This document shows, piece after piece, positions 24,501-37,800 of a stretch of 64,000 bases of DNA. The DNA is from Monarcha castaneiventris obscurior. Lineage: Eukaryota; Chordata; Aves; Passeriformes; Monarchidae. How positions within the stretch are numbered: the first letter of the stretch is position 1; the number at the start of each line of letters is the position of its first letter. The stretch spans positions 630,001 through 694,000 of the forward strand of contig JAMPIT010000682.1 of the NCBI GenBank assembly GCA_026261815.1, in the 5' to 3' direction. The position numbers and the translations under genes are program-made. Under the pieces are notes generated by a model. The model ran no database searches. It saw nothing but the letters and a program-made list of their open reading frames with translations, and was not told the DNA's origin.

Positions 24501-27500
24501 TGATAAAATAGGCCCTTTGAATAAAATACTTCTGTTCTTTTTGGCCTTTCTCAGTCCCAAAACACCAATAATATATTAAAACAAACTTGGGTTTTCAGCA
24601 AAACATGATACTGACAAAAAGCATCAGACTTGTAGCGTGTGTATATTTTTAGGCTAACCTTAAAGTTGAATATGCTTGCTTTCTTTACACTGAAATATGA
24701 TGTAGACTAGTTAGCACACAGTATCAGAAAAAGCCAGGAGAATGCATGTGATTCAAAGACTTCACCTTTCATAGTGGTTCCATTTGTGTTTCCTTCACTG
24801 GACAAGCACTGCATTGCATCATTGGGATTGGCTTTTGAGGCTTCAGCAAAGCTCAGCATCTATTTGCTTTCTTAAAAGCACTGAAAGAAATTAAAGCAAC
24901 CAATAGAGGTTAAAATTTGGTTCACCTCAGGACCTCAGTGATACTTTTTCTATTTCTGGGAGGTGTTCATTGCCTGCTGCTGCTGCCATTAATTCACAAA
25001 TCCTTGGCATCTTCAGCTTCTGAAACTATTTAAGACACACAGTGGTTTTTTAACAACTGATCTGCTGACACAGGAAGCTTAATTTAAGTGTTAATAAGTG
25101 ACAGAAGGCACAGGCACACTGTGTGTGATAAAGGCATTTTGAAGCCCCAGGGTCAGAAGACAAACACCACGTGTTTTACTCAGGAGGGAGCTGCTGGGTG
25201 GGCTGTGTGTCAATAAATGGTGGAACCATCTTCTCTCTAGACATTGCTAAGTCCTGTCAAGGTTCACAGAATCATAGAATAGTTAGGGTTGGAAGGAATC
25301 TCTGGAGAGCACCCAGTCCAGCCCCCCCACTCCTTAAAGTACTTCAGAGATGAAATGTTTGATTTCAAAGTAAAAAAGCAGCAGCAAGCACTGGTTATTT
25401 GTGAAAAAAAAAAAAAAAAAAAAAGGAAAAAAAATCTGTGCCTTTGATAAAGTCCTTAATCTATTTGCAATCTAACTGTTGTATTTTGGACGTGGTAGTG
25501 TGCTGGCTAAATCACCACCAATTCAGGAACAAAATGCAAACTTCTCAGCAAATGTACTTAAACCAAAGTCCAGTGGTTATGAAAAAAACCCCAAACCTGC
25601 AAAAAGTGCTTGCCTTCTTCCTTGACTGTGAGAAATCATACTTGCTTAAATGGAAAAGCAGGTGAATGGACAAGGCAAACAGCATAGGTTTATCTGCAGC
25701 ACAAGCACCAGGAGGAAAAATAACTGAAGAAGTCCTATAATCCACAAACTCAGGTGGAAATTCAATGCCTTATAAGGGCTTTGACCATCCTCCTGAAAAG
25801 GAGTTCCATACTCTTGCCAAATGTTAGCTGGGAGCATCACACAGCTGGAACAAGCAGGTCCAGAAGATTCCTGAAACACCTGGATGGCCACTTCATGGTA
25901 CAGGTACTAAGGGAGCCAACCAGGAAAGATGTCCTCCTAGATAGTTTTGTATAAAAACCTACAGAAACACAGGGTGGTTTATGTGTAACCAAATTAGAGC
26001 TGGGAACACAAAAAATAAAACCCAACACAATTTGAAGTGTAAGTAGAACTTAATGAAGTGCAGCAGGAAGTTACTGAAAGTAACTCATGTATCTCATGTC
26101 AGGTGATCAGATCTGTGTCTGCTTTTGTGTTTGCAGATGTTGATGAGTGCCAGGCTATCCCTGGAGTCTGCCAGGGAGGAAACTGCATTAATTCAGTAGG
26201 TTCGTACGAGTGCAAGTGTCCTGTTGGCCACAAACAGAATGAGGCAACTCAGAAATGTGATGGTAAGTAGGAGAACCTACCTAAAAAGTGGTTATGCATT
26301 GGAGCACTTTGGTAATGAATTTTATTAAATAGTTGAATAGTTGTACTGTCTGATCTGGAGAGGCGTAACATCACTGAACTGTGCTTTTTGTTTCTACTTT
26401 GCAGCATCCTGTGTTTCTGCTTGGCTGTTCATATTTTGCATTAGATGGTTTTTTTCTGTCTGACTTTTGGGTAAACACAGTGTTTATTCTCTTTGAAAAT
26501 TTAGAACTATTGATAAAAACTCTGTGTGTGAGCAACATATAATTGTTGCTGAGTTATTAGGATTTTCTTTGTTTTCTAAAAGATATTCTACTTCAAGTAG
26601 GTATTTTTGGCCTAGTGACCACATAGTGAAAGCAAATGTGGCAGTTTTGATGATTTTGGGTAAGTGAAAACTACCAAGGAAACACCCTTCTCTTTTAGCT
26701 GAAAAAATAAATAGATCCTGTTTAATAAACATAGACCGTGTTTACGGAGTAAACATGTTGATGCAATTAAGAGCAGCAATTCCTTATAGTTTAGACATAG
26801 GATATATCCTTTATGATAGGAAATTGATGGGTTTTTGAGGGTTTGCTGGGGACTTCACTGATTTCCATGATTTTTTCACACTTTGGAAAGAAATAGAACT
26901 CTCAGACTTCATCCCAACCAGTGGGTACTTTCACATTCAAGTTGTGCTGGTAAGAGGCTTCTGTGCTGATAAGAGGCTGATAAGAGTTGTTCTTAAGGGC
27001 TTTGGCTTGTGATTAGGGGGCAATTTAATTATGGTCCCAAATTACATTGTACTCAGTATTCAGTTACAAACAAATATGTGGTTTGTAGCCGGTTTTGGGA
27101 GTCCCCTCAGAATTTTGCTTAGACTTTTCTACAGTACAACATTCACAGAAAAATTAAGTAATATATTCAGTTTAAAAACCACATCTTATTAGTGAAAATG
27201 TTGCTTCTGGTGTTGTTAAGGTAACACCTAAGTGAAAATTAAAAAAAATTCCAAAGGTATTTTTCTCTGGTCCTGCCCTCCACATTCTTCTGGTTTTCAG
27301 TGGTTTGGTTTTTTTGTGTTGACTAATTCTAGTTCCTACTCAGTACCTGAAAGGGGAGGCAACAGGCAGGTGTGTAGATGCTTGTGGTTGAAAAGGAATG
27401 ATGAGAGTCAGAAGGTCCACACAAACATATGGAGTGGAGTGGCATTAGGAAATTACAGACCTGGCATGGAAATTGGAATGTTTGTCCCTGACCTCCTGGT

Positions 27501-30500
27501 ATCAGCACATGGAGGTTGGATTTGAAAATAAAGTGTAGGCTGAAAGAGAAGAGAGGGAGGGAGAAAGGAAGGGAGGAAAAAAAAGAAAGAAGGAAAAGAG
27601 GAAGGAAAGAAAGAAAGAATGAGGGGACAGAGAGAGGGAAAGAACGTTCCTTGCATTGGCTTTCTACACAAATTAGTTCTTCTAGTAGTTCCTGGAGATG
27701 GCTCAAGTAGACCCCAGCTACCAGGTGTCCTTCATTGGTGTAGTCCTTGATTTTTATCCAAAGGCCCTTAACCTGTTTGTGGCTGTTTCTGAGAGGCAGC
27801 TCTTGTCTCTCTATCCATGCCCATAATCTATCCTTTCTATCCACAGTTATCCTTGTTTGTTAGAAGAGCACTTGTTTTTATGATTCTTTTAACTGTGGTT
27901 CTTCTGATGCCAAAAGAATTTATTCAGAGACACGTTTCCTTTCTTCTGAAAACAGTGCTTAAAGCATTCTTTGTATTCTGTTTTAACTATCTAAAACTTT
28001 AATTGTTAAAGACATTATTCAGCAGTTCTTGATAGTATCCACAGGAAAAGGTCAATGCATTTTTACAGAGTTCTTCTTAAAAAGCTGTGGTGCTTATGGG
28101 ACCATGCATAATAGAAGTGAAACATCATCTTCAGTCTGAAGAGTTTGCTGTTATTTAATGGCTCACTAATCAACAGGTCTTCATTTCCTGTTTTGTTGGC
28201 AGCCTGCTGCAGAGCAGGTCATGTGCTCTGGCTTTTTTTCTTCTAAGCCCCTGCCACTTTGTGTCTGTGGCAGAAGTTAAACACTAATTAGTCCCTGGTC
28301 AGAGCTTCCCTAGTCAGATAATTCCCCACAGGGAATCAGACAAGTCACAACCCCTCTCCTCACAGTTTGTACCATCTTTTCTAGGAAAGACAGTGTGAAA
28401 TTTCCAAGCCAAGGTGGTAATACCAAAATTATACCAGGATAAAACCATGCTTACTTTATTCCAGCAATGGAGCAGAGAATGAAAGATAAGCCATAGTTTT
28501 ATTCAGGTTTTTTATTTGTATGCTTATTTAAGTGTTCACAATCTCACGGATAGATTTATAAGAAAAAAAACTATAGCCAGTCCTTCAAACAATTGCACTT
28601 TCAATTAGTAGGACTAACAGGTACTTTGAGTAAAGTTACATCAATCTATATATCTGTATCAGTGTATATGGATTGGGCCTTTGGGGAGGATGTAAGGAAC
28701 TGGTGTCCTAGGAGTTAGAACCTGTTTACAGAGAAATTATTTCATAGAAACTGTATTATTTTAATGGAGTTTTTTGTCCCAAACATTGTGTAGAAATGCT
28801 GTGGTGTGGAGTATTCTGCTCAGTCCTTTCCCTTCTTTAGGTGTGGAAAAACAGTTCAAATGTTACTTTCTGGCAACAAAAGACAAAATCCAAGTTGGAG
28901 TGAGGAATAGTCAAGGCTCCAATGTTCAGAGGCAGAGGCTGGAATCTTGTAATAATTACTCAGACCTTCTTTACTAGAACAGCAGTTCTCCTACTTAAGA
29001 AGGAGAGATTTGAGATCCCGTGCTATACCCTCTGCCCTGGAGCATCCAGATGTATTTTGTGGGTTAGGGCTTTTTCTCCTGTTGTTCTTCCTGGAAACAA
29101 TAGCTCTTGTTAGAATAAGTAGGAATGTTCATGTAGTGCTTTCTGTACCTTAATGGATTTTTTTTTTTTTTTAATAAACATCAGTCAAAAGGCATATATT
29201 TGTCTTACTGGATTTGTTTTGAGCCTTAGACTACAGAACCATTCAGAAGTTATTGATTGCCTATCAATATTGCCTAAGAGTTTTAAAGGATTCCCAATAT
29301 ACATGAGCCCAATATGCATGTGTAACTCTGTGTGTGTGCCCTCACACAGAAATATAATGCAGCATAGCTTAGACTGTTTGGGAACAAAATGAGCTTTAAA
29401 GTTAACACAGGCTCAGGGCTCCTCACTGGTGATTTTATTTAGAAGTTTTTCTGTATTCCCAATTTACAGACTTTCTGCAGCAGTCAGGACAATTCCTTCC
29501 ATTACTGGGGAAGTCATGGAAGGATTCAAGGCCCATGAGCTCCGTGAGCCCTAATGGGCACAGAGCTGAAAAAATTTGGAAAAGGGCCATTACAGGGATT
29601 GTAACAAATTCCAGATATCCAGTGCACCAATGTGGTGTCTTAGCTAAACAAAAGAAACCCTCAAACCCTTCATTTTCTGGTTTTTTTTGCTAAAAGTTTT
29701 GGTCTACAATATACTGAGTTTTCACTGTCTTTTTAGGAATGAAGTGTTGTTCATTTTTAGGATGTTATTATCTCCAAGAGTTAATTGAACCTACATCTTT
29801 GGGTTGTTCAGAGATAAATTAAATGTAGAGAGACTGCGAAGAGAAAGAAACTTTCTGTTATGCTTGCTGCTTTACAAAAAGGGAGGAGTATTACTGTATT
29901 ATAGTGAACAAATAAATGTGCTCTTACCTTTCTCAAATAGAAAATACATCATATTTGTTGAATAAGTGTAGTTAGCTATGACACCCTTTGCAATTAAAGG
30001 TATTCCAGGAGGTAGGATGCCTCTAATGCTTTTCCAAAAAGATACATTATTATGTACTGTTAATGTCAAAAGGTTAGGACTATATGAAACGGGGTAGCTC
30101 CCCTAAAACCAAAAAGAGAAAAAGTGGCACCAAAATGGAAAGAATCCTTTAAAAGAAAGAGTTCTATTTCAGTTTTCCCCATTTCAGTGTATAATTTCAT
30201 TAGACTGTGTGCTGTTCAGGCTTGGTCTTACCAGGTATTATTACTTTCTAATATTATTTTCTAGACTAAAATTATTTTCAAGGAACCCTTTCCCAGAATC
30301 CGGCAGCTGAGAGCCCCATTTCTGGTACTTGTAACTCAGTTATTTATAAAACCCTGCTTTCCCTGCTAGTAAAAGCCATGAATTCTGAATTGCAGGTAGC
30401 CAGACTGGGTCTTTTTGGCGGAAACTCACTGGGTAATAAATCTGAAAAATTTCTGTCACACATTTAAATTGTTTCTCACATTGAGACTGGCTGTCCGTGT

Positions 30501-33500
30501 GCAGCACTGGAACCATTCATGCCACCAGTCTTCACCCTTAAAACAGCATCTCCTCTTACTTATCTTTGGAGCACTTTCCCTGAGACCATTAATTTATGTA
30601 TTTTGGAGGGGGGAAGGGAAGAAAATGAGTAACTTTTTTAATCAGCCACACTAAAAATAGCCCTTCCTGAGGTGAAGTCTCAGAATTTCCAGTCAGAAGT
30701 AATAGAGATATTTTGAAGTAATTGCACATGTAAGAACCAGGGAGGGGGAAGGAGAGACAGGGATTTGGCTCAAAAACCAGTGAGAGAAAAAATCTAACTA
30801 CTTGGTACTGCTCCAGTAAGTTAAATAAATTATTCTTCCACGAGGGTTCTCCATGTTAATTGGTTTTTCTCTCCACATGCAGAAGACCATGGAGTCTTCC
30901 TTCCACTCTGATCACTGCCTAGATTTCAGGAAGGTCCTTTTTTCCCTTCCCAGCTTCCTGTCATTCTTGGACAAGAGCCCTAGACAGTTAAACTCCCGTG
31001 CATGTAGCCAGTTGGGAAGGATGGGTCTGCATCCTGCAGCTTTGCAGAGGTGGTGAAAAACTTCCTTCATCTGCCTTTCACTTGCCAGCTACAAACTCCA
31101 CTGCTCACCGCTCTAATGGGCTTTGCACTGTTGGACCACTGGTTTGGAATCTGGCAGCCCCTCATTACACACAGCAGCTCATTTATCAGCCTGGTGACAT
31201 CTCACTTTATGTGTATTCACACACAAAATTGCCTCGGTGTTCAGGTGAGACCACTGCTTTCAGTTAGCAGAAACATTTGAATGGATCGAGAAGTTTGTTT
31301 GCGTTTGAAGGGCTCGGCCAAAATTCTTTCTTGCAGCTGGAATGTTAGGGGGCCAGAAAGCAGTCAGATCTCATGAGCAATATTTGTGGGGTCACAGGAA
31401 GCTCAGAGCTGTCCTGGCTGGCTGCTGTGCCATCCTCCCTTCAGCCTGAAAGCAGGATGTGTATTTTGGCATTCCACTGTCACTGTACTGCGCTTCTCAG
31501 GGGTGTCACTCAATCTGTGTCATTCAGAGGAAATCTCAGCCTGCTCTCATGTACTCTGTGGCTTGAAGTGTTGCACCCAGTGCATGTATGAGGAAAACCT
31601 CCAACAGGTGGCAAACAAAACTATTTTCAGTGTGCAAGCACCAGCAATATTTTATTCAAACTGAGTTCATTTCAGAAAACACCACTTTCCCTCTTTTTAA
31701 TGCAGTATGTACAAGTGTTCTGCTAATTATCTTATGTCCTCTGCTTTTTGGGTAGATATTGATGAATGCAGCATCATCCCAGGAATTTGTGAGGGTGGAG
31801 TTTGCTCCAACACTGTGGGAAGTTATTTCTGCATCTGCCCCCGGGGTTATGTCACATCTGTGGATGGATCCTGCACTCTTGGTAGGTGCCACAGCCATTT
31901 CTTGCTTCCCCCCCTGACCCAGGGCCTCACTCTGTTGTCCAGGCAAACACAGGAATTGTTAATTATATTTGTTTCTCTAATCTGCATTTGATGAGCCCAA
32001 AAGTTAAGCTCACTTTGGTTCTAAAGGAGCAAACGTTTGTCCCTACTTGGTGCTTCAAGTCCCATCTCATACAGGTTAATTTAACCTTTAGAGATCAACA
32101 CAAGGCACAAAAATAAAAAGCATTAAGTAGCATGTGATGGTGTGCCACTAATTTGTCAGAAACAGATAATGAAGCAAACCAAGTGTTGGATTTCAACAGA
32201 TTGCATCTTTTACAGGACAGTTTATTTATTTAATCCCTACATTATAAAAACCCATTATGCTTATTTCCACATGTGGTGGTTTCTTATGTAGAGTGCATGT
32301 GTCAAGTATGTGATATAAACTGTTCTGATCAATTAACTATAAATGCTGCATACCACATGTAAAAAACCTTAACGATTGCTAGCAATAGTGTATTTTCTAG
32401 ATCTCATGTGGTTCTTCTAATTTCAGATATCTCAAAGCTCTTTGTACTCATGTTGGGGAAGGGATTCTGAAGGGATTTCTGAATTGCAGATAAACGATGT
32501 AAGCCAGTAGCAGCACAAGGCCTACAAGTGACTTCAAATTAATAATTTTAATTATTATGTAGCCACCTTCTGTTATTCAGGTTCATCTGAGGAGTGCCAA
32601 CCTCAGAAACATTGTGGCTAGGCTCAGCAATACTGAAAACCTCTGATTTCCAGTATGATCAAAATTTATATGGATTTTGGCATGTTTTACAACTTGATTT
32701 TTAAAGTCAGCTCCCAAAAACAGCTGCAGAAAAATCACATGCCCTAGTCCACAAAGGGCAGATCCTTATGTTACAAAGAAAATGTGTCTGAAATTTCTTG
32801 TGCTCTGTCATATTACAGTATAATTCATATACTGTAGAAGTGTAATTTCTCATTTACTGAGGAGAAAAGTGAAGAATGTAAACCTTAATACAATGTATTT
32901 TATTCTTTCTAGTTTAAGATGAATATTTACTTTCAGACAAAATATCAGGATCTGCTCAGTAACTGTAATTAGCACTATGTATTTTCAAATTAATTGAGCT
33001 TAACTTGTAGCCAGCTTTCAGGACTGTGACAATAAAAGATCATCTGTCCTTGAAGGAGAGTAGTTTTCACATGGCACTACTAAAAATTCTGTTGTACTTT
33101 CAGTCTACAGAGCAGAGCAGACTGAATAGCATTTATTCGGCTAGATACATATAAATGAAGGAAAAAATCATTAAATGAATTTACTGACATTGATGTTGCT
33201 ACACACGAGATACACAAAGTATCTTGGGTTTTGCCATAAGAGGGTTTTTATATGTATGGATCTGGTTTTTATTTGTATTTCTTTGCATCTTTCATATCAT
33301 CCCTATTTCCTGTTAGATTGAGCAGACTTTAAGATTGCATGGTGGATTAATGGAAGACTAATGCCACTGCATCTGTGTGATCCTGCAGTAAATCCAGTGT
33401 GGAATGTGTGGGTCAGATAATTACTGGGTGCAGTTTGGATGTCGTGAGGGTTTCTATTCGGTTGGTTGGTTTTGGTTCTGTTTTTTTTTTTAATACAACT

Positions 33501-34806
33501 TGTACAACATTTTCGCCCTTACATCAGGTGAACAAGGGGAGGTAGCCTTGAGAGCTCACATCACTATTTTTAGTTTTTGTTTTTTAAATCAACCTCCAGA
33601 TCAGAGGACAAGCTCCTGTTTCTCCAGCACTGTTGGTGGCCGCTGTGCACAGGAGCTGCCCGGGAGGTTCACCAGAAGGCAGTGCTGCTGTGAGTCTGGC
33701 CAGTGCTGGGCCAGTGGCTCCATCGTGGAGGTGTGTCCTGTCAGAGGATCTGGTGAGTGCCATGTTTTTTGGCTGGTTTGATTTTTCTTCTCCTTGCTGT
33801 CCATTCTGCTTTGGATGGATGGAGGTCAACGGGAATGTTTTAAACGGCTTTAAAAAGTAAGCTAAACAGAAAAAAACAGGTCATGGATTGCATTATTATT
33901 AATTTCCGTGTTTTTAATACTGATATTGCCATCTGTTAACCATTTTTCTTTTTGGTCCATGGTTGTTTGGCACTTGTTTCTTTAATGTCCTTTAGTTGAC
34001 TTTGGAAATAGCTTTTGGGAAAAGGGAAACATTTTGTGGTCAGGCTCAGAGGAAACTACTCCTAGGGTCCATAGTTAATTTTTATTTAAAAGAACAGCTG
34101 CTCTCTTGTTCTATTGCATTTTGGGTTACTTTGAACTAGAATGTGTCAGTTTTTAAGTTATTTTTTCAGCTCTGCTCAGAGAACAATAGTCCACATCCAT
34201 AGTGAAATGTATTTTCTTTATCAACATCTCCGAGAGACCAGGAAGTTACAGCACTGCTGTCAGCACACAACCAAGAAGGTTTCAGCAAACGGTTGAACAA
34301 ATACTTGTAAATTACAATATTCCTCATTGTTATTTCTGGTGTCCTTCCTCAAGCAACCCCTGTCACAACCAAGGGACCTGCCTGAGGTCCGGAGCGGCAG
34401 AGAGAAGGACGCGCGACATCAGGGAGATGAGGAGTTGCCATCCTGGTTTTTGCAGCACACAGGGAAACTCTTACCCTTCCTTTTGAGCTGCCTTGGAAAG
34501 GCTGACCTGCTCTGTGCTTCTCTGTGCCCTCCTGTCTGACAGATGAACACCGCAGGCTGTGTGTGGATGGAGCCCCTGCCAGAGGCGGCTCCCGGCGCGG
34601 CGGAGCGGGAGGGAATGGGCTCCTTCCTGGGGGAAATGGCAATGGCTTCGGACCAAGAGGAGCAGGCTTCATTCCCATCCCAGGGAGCAACGGATTCTCC
34701 CCAGCTGTGGGTGGAGCAGGGGTAGGAGCAGGCGGCCAGAGTCACACTGGAAGTGGCCCAATCATTACAGGGCTGAGTAAGTGCTTGCATTCTGACTTGT
34801 TTCACT

Positions 34807-34843
<37 letters not shown>

Positions 34844-37800
34844 ATTCCTTCTGTTTTCCCTGTATTTTTTTCTGCTTAGTCTGGATATGATATGGTGTTC
34901 TTAACAATTACTTTGGCATTCAAGCACATTTGAGACACCTCAGCGGGTACATTAGGAAGTTCAGGAGCCCTTTATTCAACAAAAGTTCAAATGAAGAGGT
35001 TTCTCCCTGAGTTCAGTTACAGAGTCCCTGAGCCACTGTTGTCCCTGCTGAGGTGTCTTTGTCAGCACTTACAAAACTCCAGATTTCTAAGTGTTTTCCA
35101 AAAACCACCAGGGTTTAAAATAAACTGTCTTCTGTATTTTCTCTTCCAACTGTAAAACCTACTTGCTCTGCTGAAACACTGCTTTGGCTGAAAGCCCAAG
35201 GTGAATGATTTTCTGGCAGAAGTGCCATGGATGTAAACATTGCTTATGACATGTGTAAACACATCTTTGGGATCACAACCATAGAGATCATTAAATGCAA
35301 GGAGTATTATTAAGTCAGGTATGCCAAAAACTGCTTCGGGTTTCACACGAATTGTGGTTTATAAGGTGAGTTCACTGACAGGCACATCAGGCTCTATGCA
35401 GGAATGGTAAATCATATTAAAGAATGTTTGTTTTATGTGGTTTTTATTTCCAAGAGCTGTTTTTTGTTGTTAGTTTACTGTCATGTCAACAGATAGTGCT
35501 TTGAGAAAGACTTTTTTATATATTTGTGCACCTGATAACATCCTTTCTGAAGTCAAGTATAATATTCATACACAGTTCCATTTGAAAATCTGAATATTTG
35601 TCTCTTGTTCTGATTCTTTTCTATTAGCAATACTCAATCAGACAATAGACAACTGCAAGCACCATCCCAACCTTTGTCTCAATGGACGTTGCATACCAAC
35701 CCCCTCTAGTTACAGATGTGAATGTAACATGGGATATAAGCAGGATGCAAATGGGGATTGTATTGGTGAGTGCACATTTCAAAATCCCTTATTCTAATAT
35801 CCTTCTGCTTAAAATCCATGTGTTTTTTAAAAAAGCAATCATACTAATTTTAATGATACCACTTTTTAGAAAGAGTGCACAGACCTTGCTATCGGTTACA
35901 CTTGAATAATTTAAATTCTCTATGAGAGCTATCTCGTTCCTACCAAGAAAAAAAAATCTTTAATTGCAAATATTAATATTGAGTATTCCTATTCCTGTAC
36001 TCAAAGGCTATTGCACATTTTTGTCCCATTCAGTAAAGTAAGTTCTGTTTCATGTCTTCATTTGTTATGCTCTCATAGCTCCACTTTTGGGAGGTAGTAT
36101 TGTTATGGTCAGGATGAAGAAGGGTAGCATTTCTGTTTTGTCTCCTCAAAAGGATTAATGACAATTTGAAATATATAAAATAATTTTTAAATTGCATTAA
36201 TTAACTTCTGGTTAAATTTACATTTCATATGAAAATACAGAACACGTTACCTTAGAACAAGAACTGAATTTGGGATTCTGCACTTTTATTCAATTACTGT
36301 GGACTTCACTCTTGCAGTGTCAAAAACTCATCAGTTATTTCAGAGAAAATACAAGATTTGGGGGTTCTTGTGGGGTAGTCATGTGGAGAAGAAGCCTCTA
36401 TGCAGGATACAGATTAATTTAATGGATAGGGTCCTAAATAAAAAGTTCTGGTTATATTTTGTATTGAACCATTGCCCATTAAGCCTTCATAAAGAGATCT
36501 GAGATCCGTGAATGAAAAATATCGCTCAAGAGCTTGCTAGCAACAGGCTTGCCTCAGAGAAATTGTGGCTTTGAATCAATTTAGAATGTGTCTGTGGATT
36601 GCAGGTCCCCTCTTAGCTCAGCTGTTCTCTTGCATCACAGAGGCTGGTTGTACCTACACCATTCCTGGCCACTCCACACCCTCATTTTAAGAAAACTCAG
36701 TTGGCAGAGGTTCCACCACTTTCCCAAGCAGTTGCACTGCTCCCATAGTCAAATATCCAGAAAATGTTCGGAAAATCTAATCTAATTTAAACACTATATT
36801 TGCAAAAAAAAATTCAGCTTATTGTTATTTGTCTTATCCTCACTACACAAGGAGAGCAGTTCATTTCACTTTTTTGTACTTGAAGATCGTTACAGTTCTT
36901 CCAAATTGTCCTTTGTGGTATAGCAAGCCTGAATTTTTCAGCTTTTTTATTTGAGTGAGGGTTTTCTGTACCTCTGATCTGTGACTAGGAATTTCAAGAG
37001 GCTTCATCTCCTTGGGCCGCAGGAGCTATAATCACATTGTAAGTGGGGAGTAGGAGTTTTGAGATGTCAGTCTTGCATGGCTGTTCTTTCTTTAGAGTGC
37101 ATGGAGAACCCTGGCTCATTTGTTACAGCACTAGATTTTGCATCACTGAAATCAATATTTTTTTTAAATTCTGGTGGACCTTGCCCTAGTCAAGGACTAT
37201 CTGGCATGTTGGACTATCTTATCTTGTTGAAATCTAGTTCACATCTTGTATTCCTTTTTTTTGTTACTCGGGGGTCAAGTTGAAAATAACAACTGAAGGA
37301 CACAGATGTTTGTTGCAGTAAGTAGAGCTGGATGACCTTAGAAGTATTTTGTTTTTCAGCTGTTATTGGAGTAGGGAAGCAATCTGTGGTTTAAAAGGCC
37401 CATCAGATTTAGATGTCTGGGTGCTGAAATGGATTGACAGAAAAATGTAATGTGTTCTTGATAATGTGGCCGGTGTTCTGTCCCTGTCTCTCCTGTGGCA
37501 TCACCCTGCAGGCCACTTGCCTGGCAGTTCCCCTTCCATGCCAGGCTTGTGATAATAGTGAAATTGTATCTAAAATTCAGTTTCGGGTCCAAGTGCCTGA
37601 AAACTGTGAAGTTAGGTTGATAGCTGCATGGGGGGGAAAAAAAAAGTTGACCTGTTTAATTTTCAAGCATACAGGTGTGTGTCCAGTAAAAAGGTGTATT
37701 CACTTAAGGAACTTAATCTTGACTTTGCAGTGGTTACCTCAGCATGAAAGAGTAGACTGAAAACAGAGACAATTTTGGATGCACTGGAATCAAAACAAAA

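Larger units (their letters stand above)
21958..26136 (+). other. FBN2: FBN2 intron 6
   Basis: The 4,179-bp intron carries a short antisense CR1 3' piece (25264-25332), an A-tract (25404-25434) and a decayed LINE ORF2 fragment (about 25815-25952), all in its last 900 bases. The first 3.3 kb shows no recognisable element. Confidence 0.85.
34777..35627 (+). other. FBN2: FBN2 intron 10
   Basis: The 851-bp intron opens with a 31-T homopolymer at 34810-34840 and contains a 12-bp inverted repeat at 34933-34944 and 35047-35058. I recognised no mobile element. Confidence 0.85.

Noticed and set aside
34350..34450. Extra coding exon in intron 9
   Set aside because: A GC-rich open stretch, but no fibrillin similarity. 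Exons 9 and 10 already join in frame to complete TB1.
34349..34805. Long open frames on the minus strand across exon 10
   Set aside because: They are mirror frames of the GC-rich, stop-poor Gly-rich exon and have no recognisable domain.
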